From positions 38,794 through 102,793 of the forward strand of contig WQYC01000003.1 of assembly GCA_009781425.1 (NCBI GenBank): 64,000 bases of DNA, given 5' to 3'. This document shows, one piece after another, positions 42,989 to 53,868 of the stretch. The notes under the pieces are model-generated. The model did no database searches. It saw nothing but the letters and a program-made list of their open reading frames with translations, and was not told where the DNA came from. This DNA comes from Oscillospiraceae bacterium (GTDB taxonomy: Bacteria > Bacillota > Clostridia > Oscillospirales > Ruminococcaceae). The translations under genes were made by a program, and so were the position numbers. Within the stretch, counting starts at the first letter, position 1, and every line of letters starts with the position of its first letter.

Positions 42989-44863
42989 TTATTTCTTTTT
43001 TGAGCTTTTGAAGAACATGGCAGACATTGGCTCGATTTTCACTGTTAACGAGTAATGCTCGCCGTGCAGGGATTCACCGGTTACAAGCTTGGCTTTCTGT
43101 CTGCGGTTTACAGGCTTTCCGACAGTGTTGAACACCTCGCTGTAGAAACCCTCGTCGGGGACTCCGAAGGTGTACTGCTCGTGCGCTCTCGGCTGGAAGT
43201 TACAGACTGCTATAAGCTCGCCGCCGTCTTTATTGATTCTGCGGAAGACAATGACCGAATTTGCATTATCGTCGCTGACTATCCACTTAAAACCTGTCCA
43301 GTCGTAGTCGTTTTCCCAGAGCTCGCTGCTCTTTAAATAGAAGTTGTTGAGAGCCTTTACGTACTCAGAAAAAGCCTTGTGCTCGGGGAAGTCAAGCACG
43401 TCCCAGTCGAGCCCGCTTTTGTAGTTCCACTCCTTGAACTGCGCGAATTCCTGCCCCATGAACATCAGCTTTTTGCCGGGGTGCGCCGCCATGTACGCAA
43501 GGAAAGTCTTCAGTGAATCAAGCCGCAGCTCCCGCGGGCCGCTCATCTTGTCTAACATCGAGCATTTCCCGTGAACTACCTCGTCGTGTGAAATCGGCAG
43601 TATATAATTCTCGGAAAAAGCGTAGTAGAACGAGAAGGTCAGCAGATTATGATTATAAGGTCTCGCCTCGGGGACGAGCGACATATAATCAAGCATATCG
43701 TTCATCCAGCCCATGTTCCACTTGAAGTTGAAGCCGAGTCCGCCGTCATGAGGCGGCTTCGTCACCATAGGCCAGGCAGTCGATTCCTCCGCTATCATAA
43801 GTACTTCGGGGAACTCCTGGAACAGCAGGGCATTGAGCTTTTGCAAAAACGCAATCGCTTCAAGGTTGTGGTTATCACCCCTATGGTTCGGTCGCCACTC
43901 CTTGCGGTCGTAATCAAGGTAAAGCATGGAAGCCACAGCGTCAACGCGAAGCCCGTCTATGTGATATTCGCGAAGCCAGTAAGCTGCGTTTGAAATTAAA
44001 AAGCTGACAACTTCATTCTTGCCCCAGTCGAAAATGCGCGTACCCCAGTTGGCGTGCTCGCGTTTGAGCGGGTCGCCGTATTCGTAGCAACACTCGCCGT
44101 CGAACTCGAACAGCCCTGCCGCGTCCTTTGGGAAGTGCGCGGGAACCCAGTCTAAAATTACGCCGATGTCGTGCTGGTGGCAGTAGTCGATAAACTGCAT
44201 AAAGTCATGCGGTGTGCCGAAGCGCGAGGTCGGCGCGAAGTATCCGATACCCTGATAGCCCCACGAGCCGTCGAAGGGGAATTCCGCAATCGGCATCATT
44301 TCGATATGGGTATAGCCCATTTTTTTAACGTAGGGAATCAGCTCGTTCGCGAGCTCCATGTAGTTGAAAAACTCGCTATCGTCCCTCATTCTGCGCCACG
44401 AGCTGAGGTGAACCTCGTAAATATTCATCGGTGCGGTATAAGCGTCGCGGACTTTTTTCTTGTCGTTCCAAGCCTTGTCTTTCCACTTATAGCCGCTGAT
44501 GTCGTAAATTTTTGTAGCGGTGTCGGGGCGGGTTTCCATATGGAAGCCGTAGGGGTCAGACTTGAGCTTGAGCTGTCCGCGCTCGGTGCGAACCGCGTAT
44601 TTATAGGAATCGTATATTTTTATACCGGGAATATAAAGCTCCCAAATGCCGTCTTCTGTGATTTTCCCCATAGGGTTTATTTCGGCGTCCCAGTGGTTGA
44701 AGTCGCCCACAACCGAAACACCTGCGGCCTTCGGCGCCCAGACACGGAAAATAACGCCGTCATCTTTAAAGTGCGAGCCGAAGAACTCGTATCCGTAAGT
44801 AAGGCTCCCCTCTCTGAACAGATGCAGGGGGATTTCGTAGTCTTTATGCGTTTTTTTAGGCAT
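42989..44863 (-). CDS. glgB: 1,4-alpha-glucan branching enzyme GlgB
   Basis: A 624-residue GH13 enzyme that makes alpha-1,6 branches in glycogen. The N-terminal CBM48 (about 30-120) has [23 protein letters not shown]. The barrel has [13 protein letters not shown], the nucleophile in [15 protein letters not shown], the acid/base in [12 protein letters not shown] and the late motif [12 protein letters not shown]. The lysine-rich C-terminal tail is short. It is the first gene of the glycogen operon with a sigma-A promoter carrying a palindrome at its -35 box. Confidence 0.96.
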   Translation of the reverse strand: MPKKTHKDYEIPLHLFREGSLTYGYEFFGSHFKDDGVIFRVWAPKAAGVSVVGDFNHWDAEINPMGKITEDGIWELYIPGIKIYDSYKYAVRTERGQLKLKSDPYGFHMETRPDTATKIYDISGYKWKDKAWNDKKKVRDAYTAPMNIYEVHLSSWRRMRDDSEFFNYMELANELIPYVKKMGYTHIEMMPIAEFPFDGSWGYQGIGYFAPTSRFGTPHDFMQFIDYCHQHDIGVILDWVPAHFPKDAAGLFEFDGECCYEYGDPLKREHANWGTRIFDWGKNEVVSFLISNAAYWLREYHIDGLRVDAVASMLYLDYDRKEWRPNHRGDNHNLEAIAFLQKLNALLFQEFPEVLMIAEESTAWPMVTKPPHDGGLGFNFKWNMGWMNDMLDYMSLVPEARPYNHNLLTFSFYYAFSENYILPISHDEVVHGKCSMLDKMSGPRELRLDSLKTFLAYMAAHPGKKLMFMGQEFAQFKEWNYKSGLDWDVLDFPEHKAFSEYVKALNNFYLKSSELWENDYDWTGFKWIVSDDNANSVIVFRRINKDGGELIAVCNFQPRAHEQYTFGVPDEGFYSEVFNTVGKPVNRRQKAKLVTGESLHGEHYSLTVKIEPMSAMFFKSSKKK

Positions 44864-44903
44864 ATGGAACCTCCAACAGGAATTATTTTACAGATTAAAG
44901 ATA

Positions 44904-44932
44904 ATTATATCATAGTGCTTTTCAAAAAACAA
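44904..44932 (-). promoter_or_regulatory. Sigma-A promoter of the glgBCD operon with palindrome on the -35 box
   Basis: On the minus strand: TTGTTT (44927-44932), 17 bases, TATAAT (44904-44909). The perfect 12-base palindrome ACAAGTACTTGT (44929-44940) overlaps the -35 box, a plausible repressor site. Confidence 0.65.
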
Positions 44933-44997
44933 GTACTTGTTGTAAAATATTACAAATCAGATAAATACGAACAGTCCGATTTGTGCAACATGACTAA

Positions 44998-45675
44998 TTA
45001 TGGTTTCGGCTTTATTACAGAAAACTCACAAAATCGAATTAAATCAATCATTTCATGAATTGTATGCAGTCTTTTGGGTGAAACGATTCCGGAAGTGAAT
45101 CCGTCTACGCCGTGAATGTCGCCGCCGCCGACTTTCTTCAGGTTGTACATCTTTGCATAAGTCTCGGCGCGCGAATTATGCTCGTCGCCGTTGTGGACGT
45201 TGTAAACCTCGACGGCGTCTGTTAAATCGGGGAGCAGGCGGAACATTTCTATGTACGGCGCTTCTCTGAAGGGGTGCGCGTGGACTATTAATGCGCCCGC
45301 TCTCTTAAAGCAGACGAGCGCACTTTTAAGGTCTAAGCTTGGAATCTGCGGGTTTTGAAGCAGCCAGCTTTTATCAAGCCCGTAAATAAGAAACTCCGTA
45401 GCGTGAAAGCCGTATTCAAAGCCGAAAAAAACATCGAGCCCAATTTCCTCCCCGCGCTGCTTCGCGTCCTCGTAGCCTGCACAGAACTGCTCAATTGCTG
45501 TCGTCCACGGCTGCTTGAAGTCTATTGCTGTGTTTCCGCCGTCGAAGTGGTCAGTTACCACCATGCCGGTGTAACCGATACTTTTAAAATAATCAGCCAT
45601 ATCCGCGCCCGTGCTTCTTCCGCAGGCACTGCCTTGGCTTGTGTGGACGTGCATTTCGTACTTCCATGTTCTCAT
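44998..45675 (-). CDS. PHP-domain metal-dependent phosphoesterase
   Basis: A 225-residue stand-alone PHP domain protein. Metal ligands are visible in YEMHVHTSQGSACGRS (HxH), VVTDHFDGGN (DH), GFEYGFHATEF, VHAHPFREAP and GGDIHGVDG (DxH). These fit the PHP trinuclear site, as in histidinol phosphatase-like and nucleotide phosphoesterases. The natural substrate is unknown. It is transcribed away from galM, from a promoter that overlaps that of galM. Confidence 0.88.
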   Translation of the reverse strand: MRTWKYEMHVHTSQGSACGRSTGADMADYFKSIGYTGMVVTDHFDGGNTAIDFKQPWTTAIEQFCAGYEDAKQRGEEIGLDVFFGFEYGFHATEFLIYGLDKSWLLQNPQIPSLDLKSALVCFKRAGALIVHAHPFREAPYIEMFRLLPDLTDAVEVYNVHNGDEHNSRAETYAKMYNLKKVGGGDIHGVDGFTSGIVSPKRLHTIHEMIDLIRFCEFSVIKPKP

Positions 45676-45709
45676 GATAAATTCTCCGCTTTCATTTATT
45701 TCTGAAACT

Positions 45710-45738
45710 ATTATAACATATACTTGCTTTTAAAGCAA
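45710..45738 (-). promoter_or_regulatory. Sigma-A promoter of the PHP gene
   Basis: On the minus strand: TTGCTT (45733-45738), 17 bases, TATAAT (45710-45715). Confidence 0.78.
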
Positions 45739-45752
45739 ATCTGTGTTATACT
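45724..45752 (+). promoter_or_regulatory. Sigma-A promoter of galM
   Basis: TTGCTT (45724-45729), 17 bases, TATACT (45747-45752). Both -35 boxes form the palindrome TTGCTTTTAAAGCAA, so the two promoters overlap by 15 bases. Confidence 0.78.
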
Positions 45753-45791
45753 TATTTGGAATATAAATTTGACAAGAGGAGAAGCAAAATT

Positions 45792-46808
45792 ATGGCTGTT
45801 GTAAAAGAAAACTGGGGCTCGTATAACGGATACGCGGTTCATTTGTTTACGTTAAAAAATAACGATTTGACTGTTCGGCTGACAAGCTTCGGCGCGGCAT
45901 TAGTCGGAATCGACGCTCCCGACAAGAACGGAGAGCTTGCCGATGTAGTTCTCGGCTACGATAATCTTGACGGCTACATTAACGGCGGGTCTTTTCAAGG
46001 CGCGGTTGTCGGGCGTTACGCGAACAGAATAGGCGGCGCGGCGTTTAAGCTTGACGAGCAGGAATATCAGCTTGCAAAAAACGACGGCGATAACTGTCTG
46101 CACGGCGGCAGCTACGGCTTTAACCGCCGCGTGTGGGAATATAAGCTCAACGATAAGGAAAACAGCGTGACCTTTACTTACCGCAGTCCCGATGGCGAGG
46201 AGGGCTTTCCGTCGGCTTTGAACGTAAGTGTGAAATATACACTTACCGACAAAAATAAACTTAAAATTAAGTACGAAGCATCGGCTGACGGCGATACTAT
46301 TTTCAACCCGACGAATCATGCTTATTTTAATCTCGGCGGAAAAGGAACCGTACTCGACACAGTTTTGCAAATAAAAGCACTGAATTACACACCTTTTGAC
46401 GAGTTCAACATACCGACAGGTGAAATCGAGAGCGTTCCCGAAACGCCGTTTAATTTCCTCAAGCCTAAGAAAATCGGCGCGTATATAAAAGAAGGTAAAA
46501 TCGCAGGCTACGACCATAATTTCCTGCTCGGTGAATTCGGCGAAATGAAGAAAGCCGCAGTCGCGCATGAGCCCGAAAGCGGGCGGATAATGGCGGTTTA
46601 CACCGATATGCCCGCGATACAGTTTTATACGGCGAACGGGCTTTCGGAAAAAGGAAAAGGCGGCGTTCATTTCGGCAAGCAGGACGCTTTCTGCCTTGAA
46701 ACGCAGTTCACGCCGAATACGCCTAATCTACCGAACTTCCCGTCCTGCAAGCTTAAAAAGGGCAAAAAGTTCAAGTCCGTAACGATTTACGCGTTTGGGG
46801 TTAAATAG
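45792..46808 (+). CDS. galM: Aldose 1-epimerase
   Basis: A 338-residue mutarotase that interconverts alpha and beta anomers of glucose/galactose. Substrate and catalytic motifs are VVGRYANRIGGA, NDGDNCLHGG (about 75-85), the catalytic His in NPTNHAYFNLGG and the catalytic Glu in FCLETQFTPNTPNLPNFPS. I use the ATG at 45792 after AGGAG; starting upstream adds twelve residues from the leader. It fits the carbohydrate emphasis of the window. Confidence 0.94.
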   Translation: MAVVKENWGSYNGYAVHLFTLKNNDLTVRLTSFGAALVGIDAPDKNGELADVVLGYDNLDGYINGGSFQGAVVGRYANRIGGAAFKLDEQEYQLAKNDGDNCLHGGSYGFNRRVWEYKLNDKENSVTFTYRSPDGEEGFPSALNVSVKYTLTDKNKLKIKYEASADGDTIFNPTNHAYFNLGGKGTVLDTVLQIKALNYTPFDEFNIPTGEIESVPETPFNFLKPKKIGAYIKEGKIAGYDHNFLLGEFGEMKKAAVAHEPESGRIMAVYTDMPAIQFYTANGLSEKGKGGVHFGKQDAFCLETQFTPNTPNLPNFPSCKLKKGKKFKSVTIYAFGVK

Positions 46809-46820
46809 AAAGGAATCATC

Positions 46821-48619
<1,799 letters not shown>

Positions 48620-48622
48620 AAA

Positions 48623-49204
48623 ATGTTTATAATTCAAATAGTTCTGCTCGCTTTCGGGCTTTCGGCGGACGCGTTCGCGGTTTCAATCACGAACGGTATG
48701 TCGCTGAAAAAGCCGTGCAAAAAGCAAGCGTTAAAAATAGCGTTCATGTTCGGGCTTTTTCAAGCGTTGATGCCGCTTCTCGGCTTCTTGCTCGGCATGG
48801 TTTTCGTGGAATTCATCGACAGCTTCGCGCACTATATTGCGTTTGTAATTCTTGCTTTTATCGGCGGCAGAATGATTTACGAAGCGCAGAAGGACAAAAA
48901 GAACAGTGCAGTTGATAACATTCCCGAAAATTTATCGCTGAAAGTTTTATTAATGCAAGCGGTTGCGACCAGTATCGATGCGCTTGTGGCAGGTGTCAGC
49001 TTTATTGCGATGGGGGTACGCGGCGGGTGGATTTTCCCTGCGATTGCCTTAATCGGCGTGATTACGTTTGTTATGAGCTTTGTCGGTGTCGGGCTCGGGG
49101 TGAAAGTCGGCGGCTTGATGGGCGCGTTCGCGGCGAAGGTTGCAGGCGGCTTGGTGCTGATTGCGATAGGCGCGAAGGTGCTTTTAGAAGGCTTGCTGAC
49201 GTAA
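48623..49204 (+). CDS. mntP: Putative manganese efflux pump MntP
   Basis: A 193-residue inner membrane protein with six hydrophobic helices. The two DxxA-type repeats of the family are visible: GLSADAFAVSITNGM (about 12-26) and VATSIDALVAGVSF (about 111-124), whose Asp residues are known to be needed for Mn export. It follows tgt by three bases. No manganese riboswitch was recognised upstream. Confidence 0.93.
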   Translation: MFIIQIVLLAFGLSADAFAVSITNGMSLKKPCKKQALKIAFMFGLFQALMPLLGFLLGMVFVEFIDSFAHYIAFVILAFIGGRMIYEAQKDKKNSAVDNIPENLSLKVLLMQAVATSIDALVAGVSFIAMGVRGGWIFPAIALIGVITFVMSFVGVGLGVKVGGLMGAFAAKVAGGLVLIAIGAKVLLEGLLT

Positions 49205-49216
49205 ATTCGGCACGAT

Positions 49217-49245
49217 TTGACTTTGAAAAGAATTTGTGATATACT
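49217..49245 (+). promoter_or_regulatory. Sigma-A promoter of the remA-gmk-priA run
   Basis: TTGACT (49217-49222), 17 bases, TATACT (49240-49245), 30 bases before the remA start. Confidence 0.78.
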
Positions 49246-49275
49246 TATATATTATGGTTAAAACGAGGAAAAATC

Positions 49276-49542
49276 ATGGAGCTTTTAAATATAGGCTACG
49301 GAAACGCTATTAATCCGCACAGAGTCGTCGCCGCTGTCAGCGCGGATTCCGCGCCTGCAAAGCGTATGGTGAGCGTGGCGCGCGAGAAAAACGCAGTCGT
49401 GGACGCTTCCTGCGGCAAGAAAACTCGCACGGTTTTTATCATGGACAGCGGGCATATAATTCTGTCGGCGAAGAATATAAAAGGCTTTACAGGAATCGCA
49501 GGAATCGAAAGTTCGGAGGAAGATGAAAATGATGATGAATAA
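49276..49542 (+). CDS. remA: DUF370/RemA family regulator
   Basis: An 88-residue protein of the RemA family (DUF370), a DNA-binding activator of matrix and osmoprotection genes in B. subtilis. Seen are LLNIGYGNAINPHRVVAAVSADSAPAKRM and RTVFIMDSGHIILSA. The acidic tail SSEEDENDDE is translated from the sequence that overlaps the gmk ribosome site and start, so the two are coupled. In Clostridia this gene commonly precedes gmk, and its role there is not well known. Confidence 0.9.
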   Translation: MELLNIGYGNAINPHRVVAAVSADSAPAKRMVSVAREKNAVVDASCGKKTRTVFIMDSGHIILSAKNIKGFTGIAGIESSEEDENDDE

Positions 49543-50125
49543 AGGCTTGCTGATAGTGGTTTCAGCACCTGCGGGCTGCGGGAAGGATACGATTTTAGAA
49601 AGTGCTTTTAAAGCTTGCAATAATCTGCACTATTCTGTTTCTGCGACTACGCGCGCGCCGCGCGAGGGCGAGGGAAACGGCGTGCATTATTTCTTCAAAA
49701 CGAGAGAAGAATTCACGCAGATGATTGAGAATAACGAGCTTCTTGAACACACCGAATACGCGGGAAACCTTTACGGAACGCCGCGCGAATACATACCGAA
49801 AATGCTTGAAGCGGGCAAGAATGTCGTGCTGAAAATTGAGGTCGAGGGTGCGGCAAACATAAGAAAATTATTCCCTGATTGTGTGCTTGTTTTCATTCTG
49901 CCGCCGTCGTTTGACGAGCTTGAACGCAGACTTCGCAAGCGCGGAACAGAAACAGAAGAAACTATAAAAAAGCGCGTGGGCATTGCGAAAATCGAGATGT
50001 CCTTTGTGAAAAATTACGACTATGTTATTATAAATGCAAACCTCGAGGACGCGGTGAAGGATTTCACTTCGGTGGTGCGGGCGGAAGGACTTTCAACCAA
50101 GCACGGAATCCCGGTAATTAACTGA
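49529..50125 (+). CDS. gmk: Guanylate kinase
   Basis: A kinase of about 198 residues that makes GDP from GMP. The P-loop is SAPAGCGKDTI, with Asp in place of the usual Ser/Thr after the Lys. Then SATTRAPREGEGNGVHYFF binds GMP and LKIEVEGAANIRKLFP follows. I prefer the ATG at 49529, eight bases after GGAGGA; the one at 49523 is only two bases from it. It overlaps remA. The end shares one base with priA. The rpoZ and coaBC genes that usually come between gmk and priA are missing. Confidence 0.95.
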   Translation: MMMNKGLLIVVSAPAGCGKDTILESAFKACNNLHYSVSATTRAPREGEGNGVHYFFKTREEFTQMIENNELLEHTEYAGNLYGTPREYIPKMLEAGKNVVLKIEVEGAANIRKLFPDCVLVFILPPSFDELERRLRKRGTETEETIKKRVGIAKIEMSFVKNYDYVIINANLEDAVKDFTSVVRAEGLSTKHGIPVIN

Positions 50126-52416
50126 TGATAAAGGCAGAATTAACGGGGCTTATTGCGCAGATTGCTGTTGAAAAAACGCTCTTTTCTTTCGATATGCTTT
50201 TCGATTATTTAGTGCCTTTTGACTTAGCGGAAAAGGCGGCGGCAGGGAAGCGCGTGATTGTGGATTTCGGGCGCGGCGTCTCGGGAAAAAAGCGGCAGGG
50301 AATGATTTTTTCGGTGCGCGAGGACGCTTACGAGCCCGCGAAAACAAAAAAAATCAGTGCAGTTATTGACGAAGAACCCTTGCTTTCGGGCGAGATGCTA
50401 CGGCTTGTCGCGTGGCTGAAAGAGAATACCTTCTGCACTTACTTCGACGCGGTGAAAACTGTGATTCCTGCAGGGCTCGGCGTGAAATTATCTGATGATG
50501 ACGATTCAATAAAAGCACGTTATAAAGGCGATGTTACGAAAATAGTTTCGGTTGCAAGCGGATTTGATTTTGAAAGCTTCGCGCCTACTCCCAAGCAGAA
50601 AGCTGTAATCGAAATGCTTGAAGAATATGAATCTGCCTGCGTAAAAGAAATCTGCGCAGTAGCAAGTGTTACGTCGGCGGTAGTTACAAATCTGATTAAA
50701 AAAGGCGCGCTTGAAGCGCGGGAGGACGCGCGTTCACGCGCGCTCAGCAAAGACTTTGAGGTTACTGCGAGCCTTGACGATATAGTTTTTTCAGCGGCAC
50801 AGCAAGAGGTTTTCGACGGCTTAAAAACTCTCGCGGACAGTGGTGAAGCAAAATGCGCCTTACTGCGCGGGATTACAGGAAGCGGAAAAACCTCGGTATT
50901 TATCAAGCTGATTGAACATACTTTAAATAGAGGCAAAACTGCGGTTATGCTCGTGCCTGAAATCGCGCTGACGCCGCAGATGACGGGGCATTTCAAGAGC
51001 CTTTTCGGGAACAGAGTAGCAATTATTCACTCAGGGCTGTCGCTCGGTCAGCGGGCGGACGAGTACAAGCGCATTAAAAGCGGCGAAGCAGGCATAATAG
51101 TAGGCACAAGGAGCGCGGTTTTCGCGCCGCTCGAAAATATAGGAATCATCGTAATCGACGAGGAGGGCGAGCACAGCTACAAGAGCGACCGCTCACCGCG
51201 TTATCACGCTCGAAATGTAGCTAAACAGCGGGCTTTTCACCATAATGCACTTCTGCTTTTAGCGTCGGCGACACCCTCAATTGAGAGCTATCATTTTGCC
51301 AAAATGAATCGTTATTCGCTCTTTGAATTAAACGAGAGATACAGTAAAGCAATTCTTCCCGATGTTTACATCGTTGATATGAAAATCGAATATGAAAACG
51401 GCAATCGCTCGAATTTCAGCAATGTTTTGCTTGATGAAATTGCCGAGAATTTAGCGCGCGGTGAGCAGAGCTTAATCCTGCTCAATCGGCGCGGTTATCA
51501 CACTTACGCAAGGTGCATAAGGTGCGGGACGGCGGTAAATTGCCCCGTGTGCTTAGTGCCGCTGACGTATCATAAAAAGGGCAATAAAATTCAATGCCAT
51601 TATTGCAATTTCAGCGCGCAAATGCCCGATTTATGCGAAAAATGCAAATGTAAGCATATTTATCAAACAGGCACGGGAACTCAGCGCGTTGAAGATGAAA
51701 TTGCGGAAATATTTCCGAACGCGAGAGTTCTGCGAATGGACGCGGATACCACGATTTCAAAGACTGCGTTTGAAACTAAGTTTGCCGAGTTCCGAAGCGG
51801 CGCGTATGACATTATGGTCGGCACGCAGATGATTGCGAAGGGGCTTGATTTTGAGAATATTACATTAGTAGGCGTGCTCGCAATCGACAAGGCTTTATAC
51901 TCGAGCGATTATCTCGGCTTTGAGAAGACGTTTTCGCTTATTACGCAAGTTGTCGGGCGTTCGGGGCGCGGAAGCAAAAAAGGCAGAGCGTATTTGCAAA
52001 CCTTTACGCCTGAGCACTACGTCTTAAATTTAGCCGCCGCGCAGGATTATGCAGAGTTTTACGAGCAGGAAGCCGATGTTAGAAAAGCTTTAATTTTCCC
52101 GCCGTTCTGCGATATATTTTTGATTGGATTCTCGGCAGTTGATGAAGCTGTTTCCGAGAAAGCGGCGAAGAAGTTTCTTGAAATTTTGAGCGATGAGCTG
52201 TGTTCGGCAGAGGAGAAATTCCCGTATCGCGTGCTCGGTCCGAGCAAAAGCGGAACAGGGCGGGCAGGCGGAAAATACCGCCACAAGCTGATTATAAAAT
52301 GCAAGAATAATGCAAGCTTCCGCAAAATAATTTCAAACGCGCTGAAAACCGCTTATAACGACAATAATTTCAAATATGTCGGAATATACGCAGATATAAA
52401 TGGAGAAATACTATAA
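50125..52416 (+). CDS. priA: Primosomal replication restart helicase PriA
   Basis: A 763-residue 3'-to-5' helicase that reloads the replisome at stalled forks. An N-terminal 3'-end-binding domain precedes Walker A GITGSGKTSVF, the DEEH-type box VIDEEGEHSYKSDRSPRYHAR, two zinc-binding clusters (CIRCGTAVNCPVC and CHYCNFSAQMPDLCEKC) and the helicase motif VVGRSGRGSKKG. Length and order are normal for the family. Expression is probably coupled to gmk. Confidence 0.96.
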   Translation: MIKAELTGLIAQIAVEKTLFSFDMLFDYLVPFDLAEKAAAGKRVIVDFGRGVSGKKRQGMIFSVREDAYEPAKTKKISAVIDEEPLLSGEMLRLVAWLKENTFCTYFDAVKTVIPAGLGVKLSDDDDSIKARYKGDVTKIVSVASGFDFESFAPTPKQKAVIEMLEEYESACVKEICAVASVTSAVVTNLIKKGALEAREDARSRALSKDFEVTASLDDIVFSAAQQEVFDGLKTLADSGEAKCALLRGITGSGKTSVFIKLIEHTLNRGKTAVMLVPEIALTPQMTGHFKSLFGNRVAIIHSGLSLGQRADEYKRIKSGEAGIIVGTRSAVFAPLENIGIIVIDEEGEHSYKSDRSPRYHARNVAKQRAFHHNALLLLASATPSIESYHFAKMNRYSLFELNERYSKAILPDVYIVDMKIEYENGNRSNFSNVLLDEIAENLARGEQSLILLNRRGYHTYARCIRCGTAVNCPVCLVPLTYHKKGNKIQCHYCNFSAQMPDLCEKCKCKHIYQTGTGTQRVEDEIAEIFPNARVLRMDADTTISKTAFETKFAEFRSGAYDIMVGTQMIAKGLDFENITLVGVLAIDKALYSSDYLGFEKTFSLITQVVGRSGRGSKKGRAYLQTFTPEHYVLNLAAAQDYAEFYEQEADVRKALIFPPFCDIFLIGFSAVDEAVSEKAAKKFLEILSDELCSAEEKFPYRVLGPSKSGTGRAGGKYRHKLIIKCKNNASFRKIISNALKTAYNDNNFKYVGIYADINGEIL

Positions 52417-52434
52417 ACAAAGGAGAAGCTCATT

Positions 52435-52971
52435 TTGGCACTCAGAAATGTATTTAATTATCCCGATGAAATGTTAAACAAAAAATCAAGAGAAGTAACT
52501 GCTTTTGACGATAGATTGTGGGTTTTGCTCGATGATATGCATGAGACCTTAACGCACAATGAGGGCGTTGGAATCGCCGCTGTACAGCTTGGGATTCTGC
52601 GCAGAGTTATTGTGATTGACCTTGACGAGGGCGATGGTGCAATTGAGCTGATTAACCCCGAAATAGTGCAGACAAAAGGCACGCAGAGGGAGATGGAGGG
52701 CTGCCTTTCCTGCCCGGGCTTGTGGGGTTATGTTGAACGTCCCGACTACGTGAAAATCAGATACATGAACCGTTACGGCAAGGAGCAGTTTCAGGAGGCA
52801 ACTGACCTTTTGGCGATTGTTTTCTGCCATGAAATTGACCACCTCAACGGGATAATGTTCCCCGATATTGCTGACGAAATGGTTGACGAAGCCGAGGCGG
52901 AAGCAGAAATGGAAAAGAACCCGAGAAGAAGAAGAAAAATGAGAAGAAAAAAGAAGAAAATGAAGAGGTAA
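52435..52971 (+). CDS. def: Peptide deformylase
   Basis: A 178-residue metalloenzyme that removes the formyl group from new proteins. All three motifs are present: GVGIAAVQLG (usual GLAAPQ, here AVQ), EGCLSCPG with the metal Cys, and HEIDHLNG with the two metal His and catalytic Glu. The start is TTG at 52435 after AAAGGAG. The last 30 residues are unusual: an acidic stretch (DEAEAEAEMEK) then a strongly basic tail of Arg/Lys (NPRRRRKMRRKKKKMKR), which may bind rRNA. It forms a pair with fmt. Confidence 0.95.
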   Translation: MALRNVFNYPDEMLNKKSREVTAFDDRLWVLLDDMHETLTHNEGVGIAAVQLGILRRVIVIDLDEGDGAIELINPEIVQTKGTQREMEGCLSCPGLWGYVERPDYVKIRYMNRYGKEQFQEATDLLAIVFCHEIDHLNGIMFPDIADEMVDEAEAEAEMEKNPRRRRKMRRKKKKMKR

Positions 52972-52981
52972 TTTTACAAGC

Positions 52982-53866
52982 ATGAAGCTGATTTTTATGG
53001 GAACTCCCGACTTCGCAGTACCCGCGCTTGACGCGCTTTTAGCCGCGGGACACGAGATTCCGCTTGTCTTCACGCAACCCGATAAACCGAGCGGCAGAGG
53101 GCAGAAAACGCGCTTTTCACCTGTCAAGGAATGTGCAATAAGTCACAATATAGAAGTTTTTCAGCCGCTGTCCTTACGGCGCGGCGATGACGCAATTAAG
53201 AGCTTTGAAGTTATAAAAAGCATAAATCCCGATGTTATTATTGTCGCGGCTTACGGGCAGATTCTGCCGATTGAAATACTCGAATATCCGCGCTACGGCT
53301 GTATAAATATTCATGCTTCCTTGCTTCCGCGCTGGCGCGGAGCCGCGCCGATAAATTTCTGCATTATGAACGGCGATACCGAGAGCGGAATCACGATTAT
53401 GCAGATGGAAACGGGCATAGACACAGGCGATATAATGCTCATGGAAAAGTGCGAAATTACTGCAGAAATGACTGCTTCTGAGCTGCACGATGAACTGAAG
53501 GAAATAGGCGCGAAATTAATCGTAAAATTCGCGAAAAACCCTGATGAATACTTGAAATGCAAGACTATGCAAAACCATGAACAGGCGACTCACGCGCCAA
53601 TGATTTCCAAGGAAATGAAGCAGATAGATAAAGGCGAATCCGCGCTCGAAATTTATAATTTTATTCGCGGATTATCGGGCGAAGCGTATACTTTTTTTGG
53701 TAATAAACGCTTGAAGGTTTTTTCTTCGGAAATTGTGGAAATAGTAAGTAATGAGCTTGATTTTACCTGCGGAGACGGCGCGTGTCTGCGGCTTCTTGAA
53801 ATTCAACCCGAGGGTAAAAAAAGAATGAACGCGGAAGAATTTCTCCGCGGTATAAGAAAGGATTAA
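52982..53866 (+). CDS. fmt: Methionyl-tRNA formyltransferase
   Basis: A 294-residue enzyme that formylates initiator Met-tRNA. It has LIFMGTPDFAVPALDAL at the N-terminus and the catalytic and folate motifs INIHASLLPRWRGAAPIN and METGIDTGDIML. The C-terminal tRNA-binding domain is somewhat short. It follows def, the partner that later removes the formyl group, by 10 bases. Confidence 0.95.
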   Translation: MKLIFMGTPDFAVPALDALLAAGHEIPLVFTQPDKPSGRGQKTRFSPVKECAISHNIEVFQPLSLRRGDDAIKSFEVIKSINPDVIIVAAYGQILPIEILEYPRYGCINIHASLLPRWRGAAPINFCIMNGDTESGITIMQMETGIDTGDIMLMEKCEITAEMTASELHDELKEIGAKLIVKFAKNPDEYLKCKTMQNHEQATHAPMISKEMKQIDKGESALEIYNFIRGLSGEAYTFFGNKRLKVFSSEIVEIVSNELDFTCGDGACLRLLEIQPEGKKRMNAEEFLRGIRKD

Positions 53867-53868
53867 TT

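Noticed and set aside
44941..44966. A plus-strand promoter in front of glgB (TTGTTG-N17-GATAAA)
   Set aside because: The -10 box is poor and no plus-strand gene follows.
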